Counted from the first letter of the stretch, positions 52,096 through 61,116 are shown. The stretch is 64,000 nucleotides of DNA from G963665495 sp963677785 (GCA_963677785.2 CAXXDH010000002.1:248001-312000), one strand, 5' to 3'. Translations and numbers: made by a program. The notes: generated by a model not told the origin, from the letters alone.

Positions 52096-54204
52096 ATGCC
52101 TAGAACCGTTCTTGTCGCACTTGCCGGCAACCCCAATGCGGGAAAAACCACCATGTTCAACGGCCTTACAGGGGCGCGGCAGCACGTTGGGAATTACCCG
52201 GGGATCACTGTTGAAAAAAAAGAGGGGTTTGTCACCCGTGGCGAGAATGAATTCCATATTGTGGACTTGCCCGGTGCCTATTCTTTGACCGCCTATACGC
52301 AGGAAGAACTTGTTGCGCGCAACTATCTGGTGGAGGAGCGTCCGGATGTCGTCGTCCATGTGCTCAACGCCGGAACCCTGGAACGGAATCTGTATTTGAC
52401 CGTACAGTTTCTGGAACTTGGCGCGCCCATGGTTTTGGCATTGAACATGATGGATGAGGTTCGCAAGCAGGGCATGACCATCAATACGGAACTATTGTCC
52501 GAATTGCTGGATCAGCCTGTGGTGGAAACCGTGGCCAGAACCCAGATGGGGCTGAACAAGGTTCTCGACAGTGCGCTGCGGCAGGCGGAAAAATATCAGT
52601 GGAAGCATTGGAAACCGCTGGAAATTTCCTATGGTCCCGATCTTGACCCCGTGTTGTCGGACATGGTCGCACTCATCGAAGAAAAACAGTTTCTCACCGA
52701 CCGCTATCCGGCTCGTTGGATTGCTCTTAAATACCTCGAGAATGACGACGAAATTCTGGCCATGGGGCGCAAGCATGGGGAGCTCTCCACGGTACTGGAG
52801 AACATGAGCGCAAAAGTCGCCGAGCATTGCCAGGTGACGTTGGACACGTATCCGGAAGCCATTATTGCGGATTACCGCTATGGATTCATCTCCGCGATGA
52901 TCAAGAAAGGTGTTTTGACCCGTGACACCATGCACCAGCGTATCGCCGTTAGCGACCGCCTGGACCGTATTCTGACCCATCGTTTTCTTGGGCCGTTGTT
53001 GATGATCGCTGTTTTATTCGCTGTGTACCAGATTACCTTTACCCTGGGCGACGTTCCCATGGGCTGGATGGAATTGTTTTTCGGCTGGTTGGCGGGGTTG
53101 GGAGAAGCATGGCTTCCCGAGGGATTGCTGCGATCGCTCGTGGTATCCGGAATCATCGACGGCGTGGGCGGCGTTTTGAGTTTCGTGCCGTTGATATTGA
53201 TTATTTTTTTCCAGATCGCTTTTCTCGAGGACTCCGGGTATATGGCCCGGATCGCCTACATGCTGGACCGTGTGTTCCGGATTTTCGGACTACATGGTTC
53301 GTCTGTGATGCCGTTCATTGTTTCCGGCGGCGTGGGGGGCGGATGCGCGGTACCCGGTGTTATGGCCTCACGTACGTTGCGCAGCCGCAGAGAAAAGCTG
53401 GCAACGCTGTTGACGGCTCCGTTCATGACCTGCGGTGCCAAGCTGCCTGTTTTTATTCTGTTGACCGGCATTTTTTTTCCGAACAAAGAAGCACTGGCCC
53501 TGTTTTGCATCACGCTTGCCGGCTGGTTTTTTGCGTTGGTGATCGCCAAAATTCTGCGTATGACGGTGATTCGCGGTCCGTCCACCCCGTTTGTCATGGA
53601 ACTCCCCCCGTATCGAATTCCAACGTTCCAGGGCATGCTGATTCATACGTGGGAACGTACCTGGCAGTATATCAAAAAAGCCGGTACGATTATTCTGGCC
53701 ATATCCATTCTGCTGTGGGCGGCGATGACCTTTCCCCAGGCGCCGTCCGGACCTGCCGTTGACGCATCCGCCGTCCAATCCGTTTCGGGGGAAAATGGCG
53801 GAGCAGGACAATTGCGTCATTCCTTCGCCGGTCGCGCCGGAGTAGCTCTGGAAGGGGTTTCCGGACTGGCCGGATTTGATTGGAGAACAAATATCGCTTT
53901 GATAGGCGGTGTTGCGGCCAAAGAGGTCATTGTTTCCACAATGGCCACAGCTTATTCGCTGGAAGGGAGCGGTGAAGCTGAATTAAGCCTGGGCGAACAG
54001 CTTGCCAAGGATCCATCCTGGACTCTTAGGCGAGGAATCAGCCTGATTTTGTTCATACTGCTGTACGCGCCCTGTTTCGTAACTGTTGTCGCCATTCGCC
54101 AGGAGGCCGGCTCCTGGGGCTGGGCATTATTCAGTATCGTCTTCAATACGGCGGTGGCGTTTGCCGTGGCTACCGGTGTGTACCAGCTTGGCGGCGTATT
54201 CTGA
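52096..54204 (+). CDS. feoB: FeoB ferrous iron transporter
   Basis: An inner-membrane Fe2+ importer of about 702 residues with a cytosolic G domain. G1 is GNPNAGKTT (~10), G3 is DLPGAYSL (~55) and G4 is NMMD (~119). A helical GDI-like linker follows, then two Gate domains with core motifs (GGVGGGCAVPGVMASR; FMTCGAKLPVF) and about eight to ten helices. AAGGA lies before the ATG at 52096. Convergent to fur. Confidence 0.95.
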   Translation: MPRTVLVALAGNPNAGKTTMFNGLTGARQHVGNYPGITVEKKEGFVTRGENEFHIVDLPGAYSLTAYTQEELVARNYLVEERPDVVVHVLNAGTLERNLYLTVQFLELGAPMVLALNMMDEVRKQGMTINTELLSELLDQPVVETVARTQMGLNKVLDSALRQAEKYQWKHWKPLEISYGPDLDPVLSDMVALIEEKQFLTDRYPARWIALKYLENDDEILAMGRKHGELSTVLENMSAKVAEHCQVTLDTYPEAIIADYRYGFISAMIKKGVLTRDTMHQRIAVSDRLDRILTHRFLGPLLMIAVLFAVYQITFTLGDVPMGWMELFFGWLAGLGEAWLPEGLLRSLVVSGIIDGVGGVLSFVPLILIIFFQIAFLEDSGYMARIAYMLDRVFRIFGLHGSSVMPFIVSGGVGGGCAVPGVMASRTLRSRREKLATLLTAPFMTCGAKLPVFILLTGIFFPNKEALALFCITLAGWFFALVIAKILRMTVIRGPSTPFVMELPPYRIPTFQGMLIHTWERTWQYIKKAGTIILAISILLWAAMTFPQAPSGPAVDASAVQSVSGENGGAGQLRHSFAGRAGVALEGVSGLAGFDWRTNIALIGGVAAKEVIVSTMATAYSLEGSGEAELSLGEQLAKDPSWTLRRGISLILFILLYAPCFVTVVAIRQEAGSWGWALFSIVFNTAVAFAVATGVYQLGGVF

Positions 54205-54293
54205 CCCGGACATAAGACGGCGACTTCCGCCATCGGTTGCGGAAAAGTGCTGAGGCGCGAAAGAGAAGGAAACGATTGAGCCTTGTTTCTTTC

Positions 54294-54737
54294 TTACTTG
54301 GATTGCGACGTCTTACGGCAGTCGCTGCAGATGCCGTATAAATACATCCGGTGGCCCGTGAGCACGTACCCGTGCCGTTTGGCGAGCTCCTCCTGGAGTG
54401 CTTCGATACGGTCATCCATCACTTCCACATTCTTGCCGCAGTTCTCACAGATGAGGTGATCATGGTGTTTGCGGCCGTATTTTGGTTCGTAGCGGGCTAC
54501 CCCGTCTCCAAAATAGAGCTCTTTGGCGATTCCGGAATCGGCTAGAAGCTTCACTGTTCGGTATACCGTGGCTTGTCCGATGGCGGGGTTCAGCTTCTTG
54601 ACTTTTTCATACAACTCTTCAGAAGCCAGATGGTCCTCACTTTCCAGAAAGACCTCCAGGATAAGCCGGCGCTGCGGAGTCAGCTTCAGACCCTGTGAAT
54701 TCAGATAATTAATGAATACGGACTGGGGATCGAGCAT
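54294..54737 (-). CDS. Fur-family metal-responsive repressor
   Basis: A 147-residue regulator. The N-terminal winged helix (LKLTPQRRLILEVF; IGQATVYRTVKLL) binds Fur boxes; the C-terminal part carries the metal site (RKHHDHLICENCGK) and a structural zinc pair (CENC and CSDC). The length and motifs fit Fur itself, but PerR or Zur cannot be excluded. Being next to feoB with a Fur box upstream of the locus favours iron control. Confidence 0.88.
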   Translation of the reverse strand: MLDPQSVFINYLNSQGLKLTPQRRLILEVFLESEDHLASEELYEKVKKLNPAIGQATVYRTVKLLADSGIAKELYFGDGVARYEPKYGRKHHDHLICENCGKNVEVMDDRIEALQEELAKRHGYVLTGHRMYLYGICSDCRKTSQSK

Positions 54738-54836
54738 AAATGTAATACCTTGTTTCGGTTAGTACTTTTTCTAACATTAACAAAGAGATTTAAAGCAGAC
54801 AAGACCGGCATACGGCCTTCCCCGTCTTTTCTTATA

Positions 54837-54875
54837 ATGCAATATGCCGGTACGCCCGAGTCCGGCATATTGCAT
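54837..54875. repeat. 14-bp perfect inverted repeat between fbaB and fur
   Basis: The arms 54837-54850 (ATGCAATATGCCGG) and 54862-54875 are perfect complements, with eleven bases between. It lies downstream of fbaB and upstream of fur, both on the minus strand. The T-run is on the wrong side for a standard minus-strand terminator, so it may be a stability or regulator-binding element. Confidence 0.7.
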
Positions 54876-54887
54876 AAAAAAGGCAAG

Positions 54888-55937
54888 CTAGGCCAGTGTT
54901 ATTTCCGACGCGAGGTAAACGTCCTGGATGGCGTTGAGCAATTCCACGCCTTCAGCCATGGGACGTTGAAATGCCTTGCGTCCGGAGATCAGGCCCATTC
55001 CACCGGCGCGTTTGTTGATAACGGCCGTACGTACGGCCTGAGCCAGATCGTTTTTGCCGGATCCTCCGCCGGAATTGATGAGTCCGGCCCGGCCCATGTA
55101 GCAATTGACCACCTGGTAGCGCGTCAGATCAATGGGGTTGTCGGTGGTCAGCTCCGAGTAGACTCTGGGGTCGGTTTTGCCGAAGTTCAAGGCCGTATAA
55201 CCGCCGTTGTTTTCGGCCTGCTTTTGTTTAACGATATCTGCCTGCAGCGTGGCCGCCAAGTGGTTGGCCTGGCCTGTGAGGTCGGCGGAAACATGATAAT
55301 CCGTACCGTCTTTTTTAAAAGCAGAATTGCGCAAATAGGCCCAGAGGAAGGTGACCATGCCCAGTTCGTGCGCATGTTCAAAGGCGCGGGAGACTTCCCG
55401 GATCTGGTGTTCGCAGGTGTCGGATCCGAAATAAATGGTGGCGCCCACGGCGATGGCGCCCATATCGAACGCCTGGTCTATGGACGCAAACGGGATCTGG
55501 TCATGTGTGTTCGGATAGCTGAGAAGTTCGTTGTGATTGAATTTGAGCAGGAACGGAATTTTATGCGCGTACTTTCGCGCCACCGAGCCCAGCACGCCGA
55601 GTGTGGAGCAGACCATGTTGCAGCCGCCCTCAATGGCGAGTTTCACGATGTTTTCCGGGTCAAAATACAAAGGATTGGGGGCAAAAGAGGCGCCTGCCGA
55701 GTGCTCGATGCCCTGGTCCACCGGCAGGATTGAAACATAGCCGGAGCCCGCCAGACGACCTGAATTGAAAATGGTCTGCATGTTGCGCAAAACCGGGGCC
55801 TTGCGGTCCGACTGGCTCATGATGCGGTCAACATAATCAGGACCGGGCGCATGGAGAAGATCTTTGCTTACGGTTTTACATTGGTGGGTAAGTAAACTTT
55901 CCGCCTCGTTTCCTAACAATGTACTGATATCAGTCAT
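54888..55937 (-). CDS. fbaB: Class I fructose-bisphosphate aldolase (archaeal/DhnA type)
   Basis: A Schiff-base aldolase of 349 residues that cleaves or forms fructose 1,6-bisphosphate in glycolysis and gluconeogenesis. The family blocks LPVDQGIEHSAG (~70), FLLKFNHNELLSYP (~128) and the C-terminal phosphate-binding SGGGSGKNDL (~280) are visible. AAGGAG lies about ten bases upstream of the ATG at 55937; the ATG at 55946 is too close to it. This FbaB/DhnA type is unrelated to the common class II enzyme. Confidence 0.92.
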   Translation of the reverse strand: MTDISTLLGNEAESLLTHQCKTVSKDLLHAPGPDYVDRIMSQSDRKAPVLRNMQTIFNSGRLAGSGYVSILPVDQGIEHSAGASFAPNPLYFDPENIVKLAIEGGCNMVCSTLGVLGSVARKYAHKIPFLLKFNHNELLSYPNTHDQIPFASIDQAFDMGAIAVGATIYFGSDTCEHQIREVSRAFEHAHELGMVTFLWAYLRNSAFKKDGTDYHVSADLTGQANHLAATLQADIVKQKQAENNGGYTALNFGKTDPRVYSELTTDNPIDLTRYQVVNCYMGRAGLINSGGGSGKNDLAQAVRTAVINKRAGGMGLISGRKAFQRPMAEGVELLNAIQDVYLASEITLA

Positions 55938-56069
55938 TAAGAACATTCTCCTTGTTCTAAGGATAACAGATAATGATACTCGACTGCTACTTGCTCATAG
56001 CACAATATGCATAAATGTGAAAGGAAAATGACATTTTCCCGAGCACACGGGGGAGGTTGATAGTTCGGC

Positions 56070-57311
56070 TCAGGAATGATCGGAAAGGACCATGGCGGCA
56101 AAGCTGACGCCGGACTGGGTGGGTTCCTCGTGCCAAAGACCATAATCCAGGCAGCGGCCCGTGGCGCCGGGCAGGATTTCAAGCAACGTCGCCAGGGCCG
56201 AAAAGCCGCAGACATTATACCTGTCGTTGACCCGGGCGGATTCTTCCCAAAAGCCCTTTGCATTACCGGCAGCCAGGCTATCAAGCAGGGCCGTATCATG
56301 TGTCCTGGTTTCGGCTTCAAGCTCTTTGGCCGGCTGCTCATGGCCGAATTTCAATCCGATATGCGACAAATCCACACCGGTAACGACCAGGGTTTGCGGA
56401 TCCTGGGCCAGTGCAGCGAGAACCTCAAGTACGGGCTCGCAGTGCTGTTTGAAAGCCCGGCGCGAATACTCCCGCAGGTGTAAATGAGGAGATCCGCACA
56501 GTACGGGGATGATGGAAAAAGAGCCTTCCGGGAGCAGGTGCTGCAAAAAAAGTATCTGAAATTCGATGGAATGTTCGGACCGGTGGCAGAAGTCGTTGGC
56601 TGCCATGAGGCCGGGGAAATGTTTTCCTGCCTCACGTACTCGGGCAACGGTATCGCCGTCGGTGGCTACGGTGCCCAGGGGAGTGGCAAAGGATTTTTCC
56701 GTAAGGCAAAACATGCCTTCCACAAGTTGGTGCCCCACACCGAGTACAAGGACCCGCTCCGGCCGCGCGTGGCGTATCTGAGCATACGCGTTGGCATACA
56801 CGCGTGCGCCGACAGGCGGATCGATATGCGGGGCGATCAGTGCCTTGGGAATCATGGTCCGGTCTTCTTTCTGGTCCTGTTCTGTAAAAATGGACTCTAT
56901 CCAGGCGGACAGCTCGTTTGTGGCATCCGGGTAGGCCCGGCCGCACAAAGCGCACGGGCGCACGGAGGCGGAGGTGAATTGATCGACCAGCGCGGAATAG
57001 GCTTCCGCGAAGTGAGGTGTATCAAGCAGGTAGGCGGCGTCGAGTTCGTTGAGAAAAGAAAGCACTTCGGCCTGGGTAATCAAGCGTCCCTGGGTTATCT
57101 GCGCCATAGCCTGGCGCAGCGTATCTGCATCTCGAGAGCTGTTGAGAACCTTGAGAAGTCCGAACGCATATCCCGGCAGGGCCTGCCCCTCTGCCACCAG
57201 TCCGAGATGATCCCGTACGAGGACAAGTTGCTGTTGCTCGTGGGTGATGGGAATAAATTCGAGATCGGTACGGACTCTGGGCAGCTGGCTGCCCGAAACG
57301 CTTTGCTTCAT
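56070..57311 (-). CDS. Memo-family protein (AmmeMemoRadiSam system protein B)
   Basis: 413 residues. The C-terminal ~265 residues are a Memo domain (APHIDPPVGARVYANAYAQI in part; GVGHQLVEG; HRSEHSIEFQILFLQ; GVDLSHIG), whose His and Asp residues correspond to the metal site of the family. The N-terminal ~145 residues form an extra helical domain with a CALCGRAY cysteine pair. Members are often linked to an AMMECR1 protein and a radical SAM enzyme, but neither is adjacent here. It lies 25 bases after the MshEN-like gene and is probably co-transcribed. Its reaction is unknown. Confidence 0.8.
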   Translation of the reverse strand: MKQSVSGSQLPRVRTDLEFIPITHEQQQLVLVRDHLGLVAEGQALPGYAFGLLKVLNSSRDADTLRQAMAQITQGRLITQAEVLSFLNELDAAYLLDTPHFAEAYSALVDQFTSASVRPCALCGRAYPDATNELSAWIESIFTEQDQKEDRTMIPKALIAPHIDPPVGARVYANAYAQIRHARPERVLVLGVGHQLVEGMFCLTEKSFATPLGTVATDGDTVARVREAGKHFPGLMAANDFCHRSEHSIEFQILFLQHLLPEGSFSIIPVLCGSPHLHLREYSRRAFKQHCEPVLEVLAALAQDPQTLVVTGVDLSHIGLKFGHEQPAKELEAETRTHDTALLDSLAAGNAKGFWEESARVNDRYNVCGFSALATLLEILPGATGRCLDYGLWHEEPTQSGVSFAAMVLSDHS

Positions 57312-57336
57312 GGGGCGTTTCCTTATTCCGGATGGT

Positions 57337-57876
57337 TCAGGAGTTTAAAAGCCACTCTATTTCGTGTTTCAAGGCGGCTGATTCACTGTCCTTGATGGTC
57401 AGCTGTTTTTCCCGGACATCATAGGTGAATTTGGAGTAAATGGGGCGTGATTCGCCGTCGTGAAGCCCGATATCGAGCCGAACCCGGAGGATCAGCCGGT
57501 CGCGCATCAATTTGCAGGTAAGATTGATGCCCTCCGGAGAGTTCTTCAGCAGCATGGATTCGCAGGAGTGCTTGGTGCATTCGAGCGGTTTCACCATGAT
57601 CCAGCTGACGTGACGTTTGGTATGGGGCAGTTGGGCTGCCATTTCCATGACCTGGCTCGAAAAAATCGAGTTGGCCATGGGCATAAGCACCTCGCGTAAA
57701 AAGATTTCTTCTATGTCGTTTTTGGGAATAGCAAAGAAATCCGCCAGAATATTGCCTATGAGGCGATCAGGATGGTGGCGTTGTTGCAGTTTGAGGGCTT
57801 TTTCTAGCTGCTCTTCGGAAATGAGCCCTTCATGCAGCAGCAGGGAACCGAAAATGAAACTTGTTTTTTTGGGCAT
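57337..57876 (-). CDS. Protein with two MshEN-like motifs
   Basis: 179 residues. The N-terminal ~60 residues hold two consecutive motifs (FGSLLLHEGLISEEQLEKAL and LIGNILADFFAIPKNDIEEI) like those of MshEN c-di-GMP-binding domains and of the gene at 1149. The remainder is a mixed alpha/beta domain of unknown type with no catalytic motif seen. It forms a pair with the downstream Memo gene. Confidence 0.6.
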   Translation of the reverse strand: MPKKTSFIFGSLLLHEGLISEEQLEKALKLQQRHHPDRLIGNILADFFAIPKNDIEEIFLREVLMPMANSIFSSQVMEMAAQLPHTKRHVSWIMVKPLECTKHSCESMLLKNSPEGINLTCKLMRDRLILRVRLDIGLHDGESRPIYSKFTYDVREKQLTIKDSESAALKHEIEWLLNS

Positions 57877-57992
57877 GGATAGAGATTCCAGAACAGTTCA
57901 GTTGAATCCGGAAACTACAGGAAAAGAGGTACATCTCGTGCCGCAGACTGTCAAGGGCGGAAAAGCATCCGGAACTATCCGGACAGCCGTTT

Positions 57993-58037
57993 TAAAAAAG
58001 GAAGCGCTCCGGCTGCCTGGCGGCAAGCCGAAGCGCT
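57993..58037 (-). terminator. Intrinsic terminator of dapA
   Basis: On the minus strand AGCGCT..CGGCT..GCC pairs with GGC..AGCCG..AGCGCT (58037-58003), followed by TCCTTTTTT. It lies just after the dapA stop codon. Confidence 0.85.
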
Positions 58038-58044
58038 GGCATGT

Positions 58045-58923
58045 TTAGATCAATTTGGCTTCCTTGAGGGTGGCTTCCAGTTTCGCCTGATTTTCCGGCA
58101 TCAGGCCGACCAGAGGCAGGCGCAGTTCCGAGCCCATCTTGCCCATCAGATGCAGGGCGATTTTGACCGGAACCGGATTGGTTTCGATGAACATGGCGCG
58201 GTTCAGCGGAGACATGGCGAAATGCAGGCGTTGAGCCTCGGCAAAGTTACCGTCGAACCAGGCCTTGCACATGCCGGCCATCATATCCGGAACAATGTTG
58301 GACACCACGGAAACAACGCCGCATCCGCCCACGGCAAGCAGAGGCAGCACGGTGAAATCATCGCCCGATAGCACCTGGAAATCCGGACCGCAGTATTCGA
58401 CCACCTCGGACACCTGGCGAAGATTCCCTGAAGCTTCCTTGACGCCGATGACCTCTGGCACTTCCTTGAACAGTCTTGCCAGCGTAGCAGGCAGGATATT
58501 CAGGCTCGTACGTCCGGGCACGTTGTAAATCAGCTGGGGCATGGGCGCAGCTTTGGCTATGGCCTTGAAATGCTGCACAAGCCCTTCCTGCGAGGGTTTG
58601 TTGTAATAGGGCGTCACCTGGAGGGAGACGTCCGCGCCGGCTGCTTTGGCGAATTTGGTCAATTCAATGGCTTCGCGGGTGTCATTGCCGCCTGTTCCGG
58701 CTATGACGGGAACTTTGCCTTTAGCCTGCTCCACGCATATTTTAATGACTTTTTGATGTTCGTCGTGCGATAACGTAGCGGATTCACCAGTGGTGCCTAC
58801 GGCGACCAGGCCGTCGATACCTTTCTCAATCTGCCAGTCGATCAATGCCCGATAAGCCTCTTCATCGATGGAGCCGTTCGAGAAAGGGGTCACCAGGGCA
58901 GAATATGCGCCCTTCAATTGCAT
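58045..58923 (-). CDS. dapA: 4-hydroxy-tetrahydrodipicolinate synthase
   Basis: Condenses pyruvate with aspartate semialdehyde, the first step of the lysine/diaminopimelate branch. It has 292 residues, the standard length. The Schiff-base Lys162 (VKEASG), Tyr133 (IYNVPGRTS) and GTTGES (~43) are present. AAGGAGG lies upstream. dapF follows on the same strand upstream, 90 bases away. Confidence 0.96.
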   Translation of the reverse strand: MQLKGAYSALVTPFSNGSIDEEAYRALIDWQIEKGIDGLVAVGTTGESATLSHDEHQKVIKICVEQAKGKVPVIAGTGGNDTREAIELTKFAKAAGADVSLQVTPYYNKPSQEGLVQHFKAIAKAAPMPQLIYNVPGRTSLNILPATLARLFKEVPEVIGVKEASGNLRQVSEVVEYCGPDFQVLSGDDFTVLPLLAVGGCGVVSVVSNIVPDMMAGMCKAWFDGNFAEAQRLHFAMSPLNRAMFIETNPVPVKIALHLMGKMGSELRLPLVGLMPENQAKLEATLKEAKLI

Positions 58924-59013
58924 GGCAGCCTCCTTAAGGTTGCAGTGAGCAGGTTGGCAGGCTGGCTCGCGGGGTGTCTCGCGGCAGTCTGCGAAGAAAG
59001 AATTTTATGCCAA

Positions 59014-59841
59014 TCAGGAATCAAGCCCCACGGATGCGGGGTCGAGTTCGCCGGTGAACACTTTGATGGCTTTTCCTGTCAGAAACACAGCGTCGTTTTC
59101 CAGGGTTACAGCGAGCTTTTCCCCGCCGGATGTCGTGAGAGCCACTTCGTTGTCCGTAAGCCCGAGGCGGTTGGCCAAAAGCGCCGTGGCCGCGGCTCCC
59201 GTACCGCAGGCATAGGTTTCGGCTTCCACACCGCGTTCATACGTCCGCAGACGGATATGCGACCGGTTCACGACCTGAGCGAAGTTGGCGTTGGTGCCTT
59301 TGGGAGCGAAGCGTTCATGGTAGCGCACGGCCGCGCCCAGTTTGGCAATGTCAAGTGCGTCCAGGTTGTCCTGAAAAATAACCGTATGGGGTACGCCCGT
59401 ATTGGCGAAATGAGCGGTGACGGGTTTGCCCTCCAATTCGAGTGGAAAGGACAATTCCTCATCTTGGGGCTGAGTCAGCTGGACTTTGACTTCACGGCCG
59501 TCGTCAAGGATTTTGCCTTTGATAGGACCGGCATCCGTGCCGAAAGTGAGATCCGGGCCGGAAAAACCAAGTTCGACGGCAAGCTTGGTGGCGCAGCGCG
59601 AGGCATTGCCGCACATTTCCGCTCGCGAACCGTCGGCATTGTAAAAATGCCAGACAAAAGCCAGGCCGCTCCCTTGGGGAGCGGGTTCCAGAAAGATGCA
59701 ACCGTCCGCGCCGATGCCGAAGCCGCGCGGGCAGAGCCTGGAAGCCCATTCGGACATCTTTTCCTGGGGCACCTGGGCCTTGCGGTTGTCGAACAGCACG
59801 AAATCATTGCCTGATCCGTGCATTTTATGAAAAACGTACAT
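59014..59841 (-). CDS. dapF: Diaminopimelate epimerase
   Basis: Interconverts LL- and meso-diaminopimelate for lysine and peptidoglycan; about 275 residues. The two catalytic cysteines lie in the CGNASRC block (~77) and the ETYACGTGAAAT block (~215). The N-terminal HKMHGSGNDFVLFD is the family signature. The ATG at 59841 is preferred over a GTG two codons upstream. It lies between the selenoprotein gene and dapA. Confidence 0.95.
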   Translation of the reverse strand: MYVFHKMHGSGNDFVLFDNRKAQVPQEKMSEWASRLCPRGFGIGADGCIFLEPAPQGSGLAFVWHFYNADGSRAEMCGNASRCATKLAVELGFSGPDLTFGTDAGPIKGKILDDGREVKVQLTQPQDEELSFPLELEGKPVTAHFANTGVPHTVIFQDNLDALDIAKLGAAVRYHERFAPKGTNANFAQVVNRSHIRLRTYERGVEAETYACGTGAAATALLANRLGLTDNEVALTTSGGEKLAVTLENDAVFLTGKAIKVFTGELDPASVGLDS

Positions 59842-59909
59842 ACTCACTATCCGTGTTTTCTGTTTGCGCCACCACGCCGGGCGCGAAACAAGAGCCCGAC
59901 GGGTAGCGG

Positions 59910-60848
59910 TTAATTTTTGAACTGTTTATCTTCGAAAAGACCGGAGTAGTCCGGATGGCTGGCAATCTGAAAGGTCAGCGGATCAATGGAGTCTGTGATG
60001 TTCTGACCTATAGTCCAATGCTTCTCGGACGTATCAGAGGGCCAGGCAAGAACGTTGACGATATTCATGTACTTGCCGTTGCGCTCGGAACGCGTCCAGA
60101 ACGTATGCTTCTGCTTTCCGGCAAGTTCGCCCTTCATGCCTCTGCCGGGGCCCGCGCCAAGCAGAATATCAAAAACCGGATCAGTATTGGTCAGAAAATT
60201 GAGTTCGTTTCTTCTGCCCCAGTTGCTGATGCCGACAACGAGTTTAACAGAAGGCTTGAGAGCCTTGGCTGCGGCTACAACTTCCTGAATCATGGCAGGA
60301 GTGGGGTTGTCCTGGCCATAAGGCAGGTAGGAGAATTGCACCACGCCGATAGCGGCGCCACCGACCGTGAAGGTGTCCGTAACAGGGTGCTTGCCTACCA
60401 GCTTGAAGCTTGCGGGTTCAGGCCTGTGCGCGTATTCCGAAAACCAGTCGTTTTCTATTTCGGAAATATAGACTCTGTTGTAATTCAACATTTCATACGC
60501 CGTCAGCAAATCATCCGCAAAGACAATAGAAGGTTTCGGCCGGTCCGGATGACGGGGGATGAATTCATCCGTACCCGTTATGAACAACGTCCGTTCGGCA
60601 GTGGGTTCAGCTCGCAACATATCAAAAAAGGTGGCCCGCCGGGCCAGCCCGCCTAGCGTTTTCCCGCCTCAGGTGGGGCAGGGTTTGAAGTGTCCGGTGG
60701 AGCCGGCGCAGTATACGATACGAAAAACCGGGGCTTCCGATGGTACGGATGTCTCGGCAGTTTTGGTTTTGGCTACCGCGATAGAGCAGCAAGTCAACAA
60801 AAACAACAGAGGAAGCCAAAGCAAGTTCCGCACAATGCGGTCAGTCAT
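59910..60848 (-). CDS. Predicted secreted selenoprotein, UshA-like family (CxxU motif)
   Basis: A frame of 313 codons with one internal UGA at codon 60 (60669-60671). Reading it as selenocysteine gives a continuous protein of 312 residues: signal peptide (MTDRIVRNLLWLPLLFLL, likely cut after IAVA at 26), then YCAGSTGHFKPCPT-U-GG, then GLARRATFF and LFITGTDEF. Cys57 and Sec60 form CxxU, a redox-type pair. The block resembles UshA-like metallophosphoesterase-related selenoproteins known from deltaproteobacteria (recalled family, not checked). AAGGAG lies seven bases before the ATG at 60848, inside the HU gene's end. A hairpin follows at SECIS distance. Gene callers would report only a truncated ORF from 60620. 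Confidence 0.78.
60632..60671 (-). promoter_or_regulatory. Selenocysteine UGA and candidate SECIS hairpin
   Basis: On the minus strand the UGA (60671-60669) is followed after 22 bases by TGGCCC pairing with GGGCCA (60646-60641 with 60637-60632) around a GGC loop. Location and loop guanines fit a bacterial SECIS element, as seen for fdhA in this window. The three-base loop is small, so the real fold may be different. Confidence 0.55.
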
Positions 60849-61116
60849 TAAGAAACTCCTTGAGCTCCTTTCCCGTACGGAAAAAGGGCAGCCTTTTTGG
60901 GTGAACATCCACCACGGTACCGGTTTTTGGATTGCGGCCGTGGTATCCCTCATAATGCTTCAGTTTGAAACTGCCGAAACCACGAATTTCAACTCTGTCG
61001 CCTTTGGCAAGGGAGTCTTTGATGGAATCGACGAAAGTGTTTACTACGGTGGATGCAGCATCAACAGAAATATTGGTTTCTTCTGCAAGTTGGGCAATCA
61101 GTTCGCTTTTGTTCAT
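60841..61116 (-). CDS. HU/IHF-family DNA-binding protein
   Basis: A nucleoid protein of 91 residues that bends DNA as a dimer. The signature GFGSFKLKHYEGYHGRNPKTG (~46-66, contains the arm with the intercalating Pro) is intact. AGGAG lies nine bases upstream. Its last codons carry the ribosome site and start codon of the selenoprotein gene (8-base overlap), so the two are co-transcribed and probably co-translated. HU versus IHF cannot be decided by eye. Confidence 0.93.
   Translation of the reverse strand: MNKSELIAQLAEETNISVDAASTVVNTFVDSIKDSLAKGDRVEIRGFGSFKLKHYEGYHGRNPKTGTVVDVHPKRLPFFRTGKELKEFLND

Noticed and set aside
60669..60953. Stand-alone 94-residue secreted peptide ending at the UGA
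   Set aside because: The frame continues as a coherent protein after the UGA, and the first ATG with a good ribosome site is at 60848, so a full selenoprotein explains it better.
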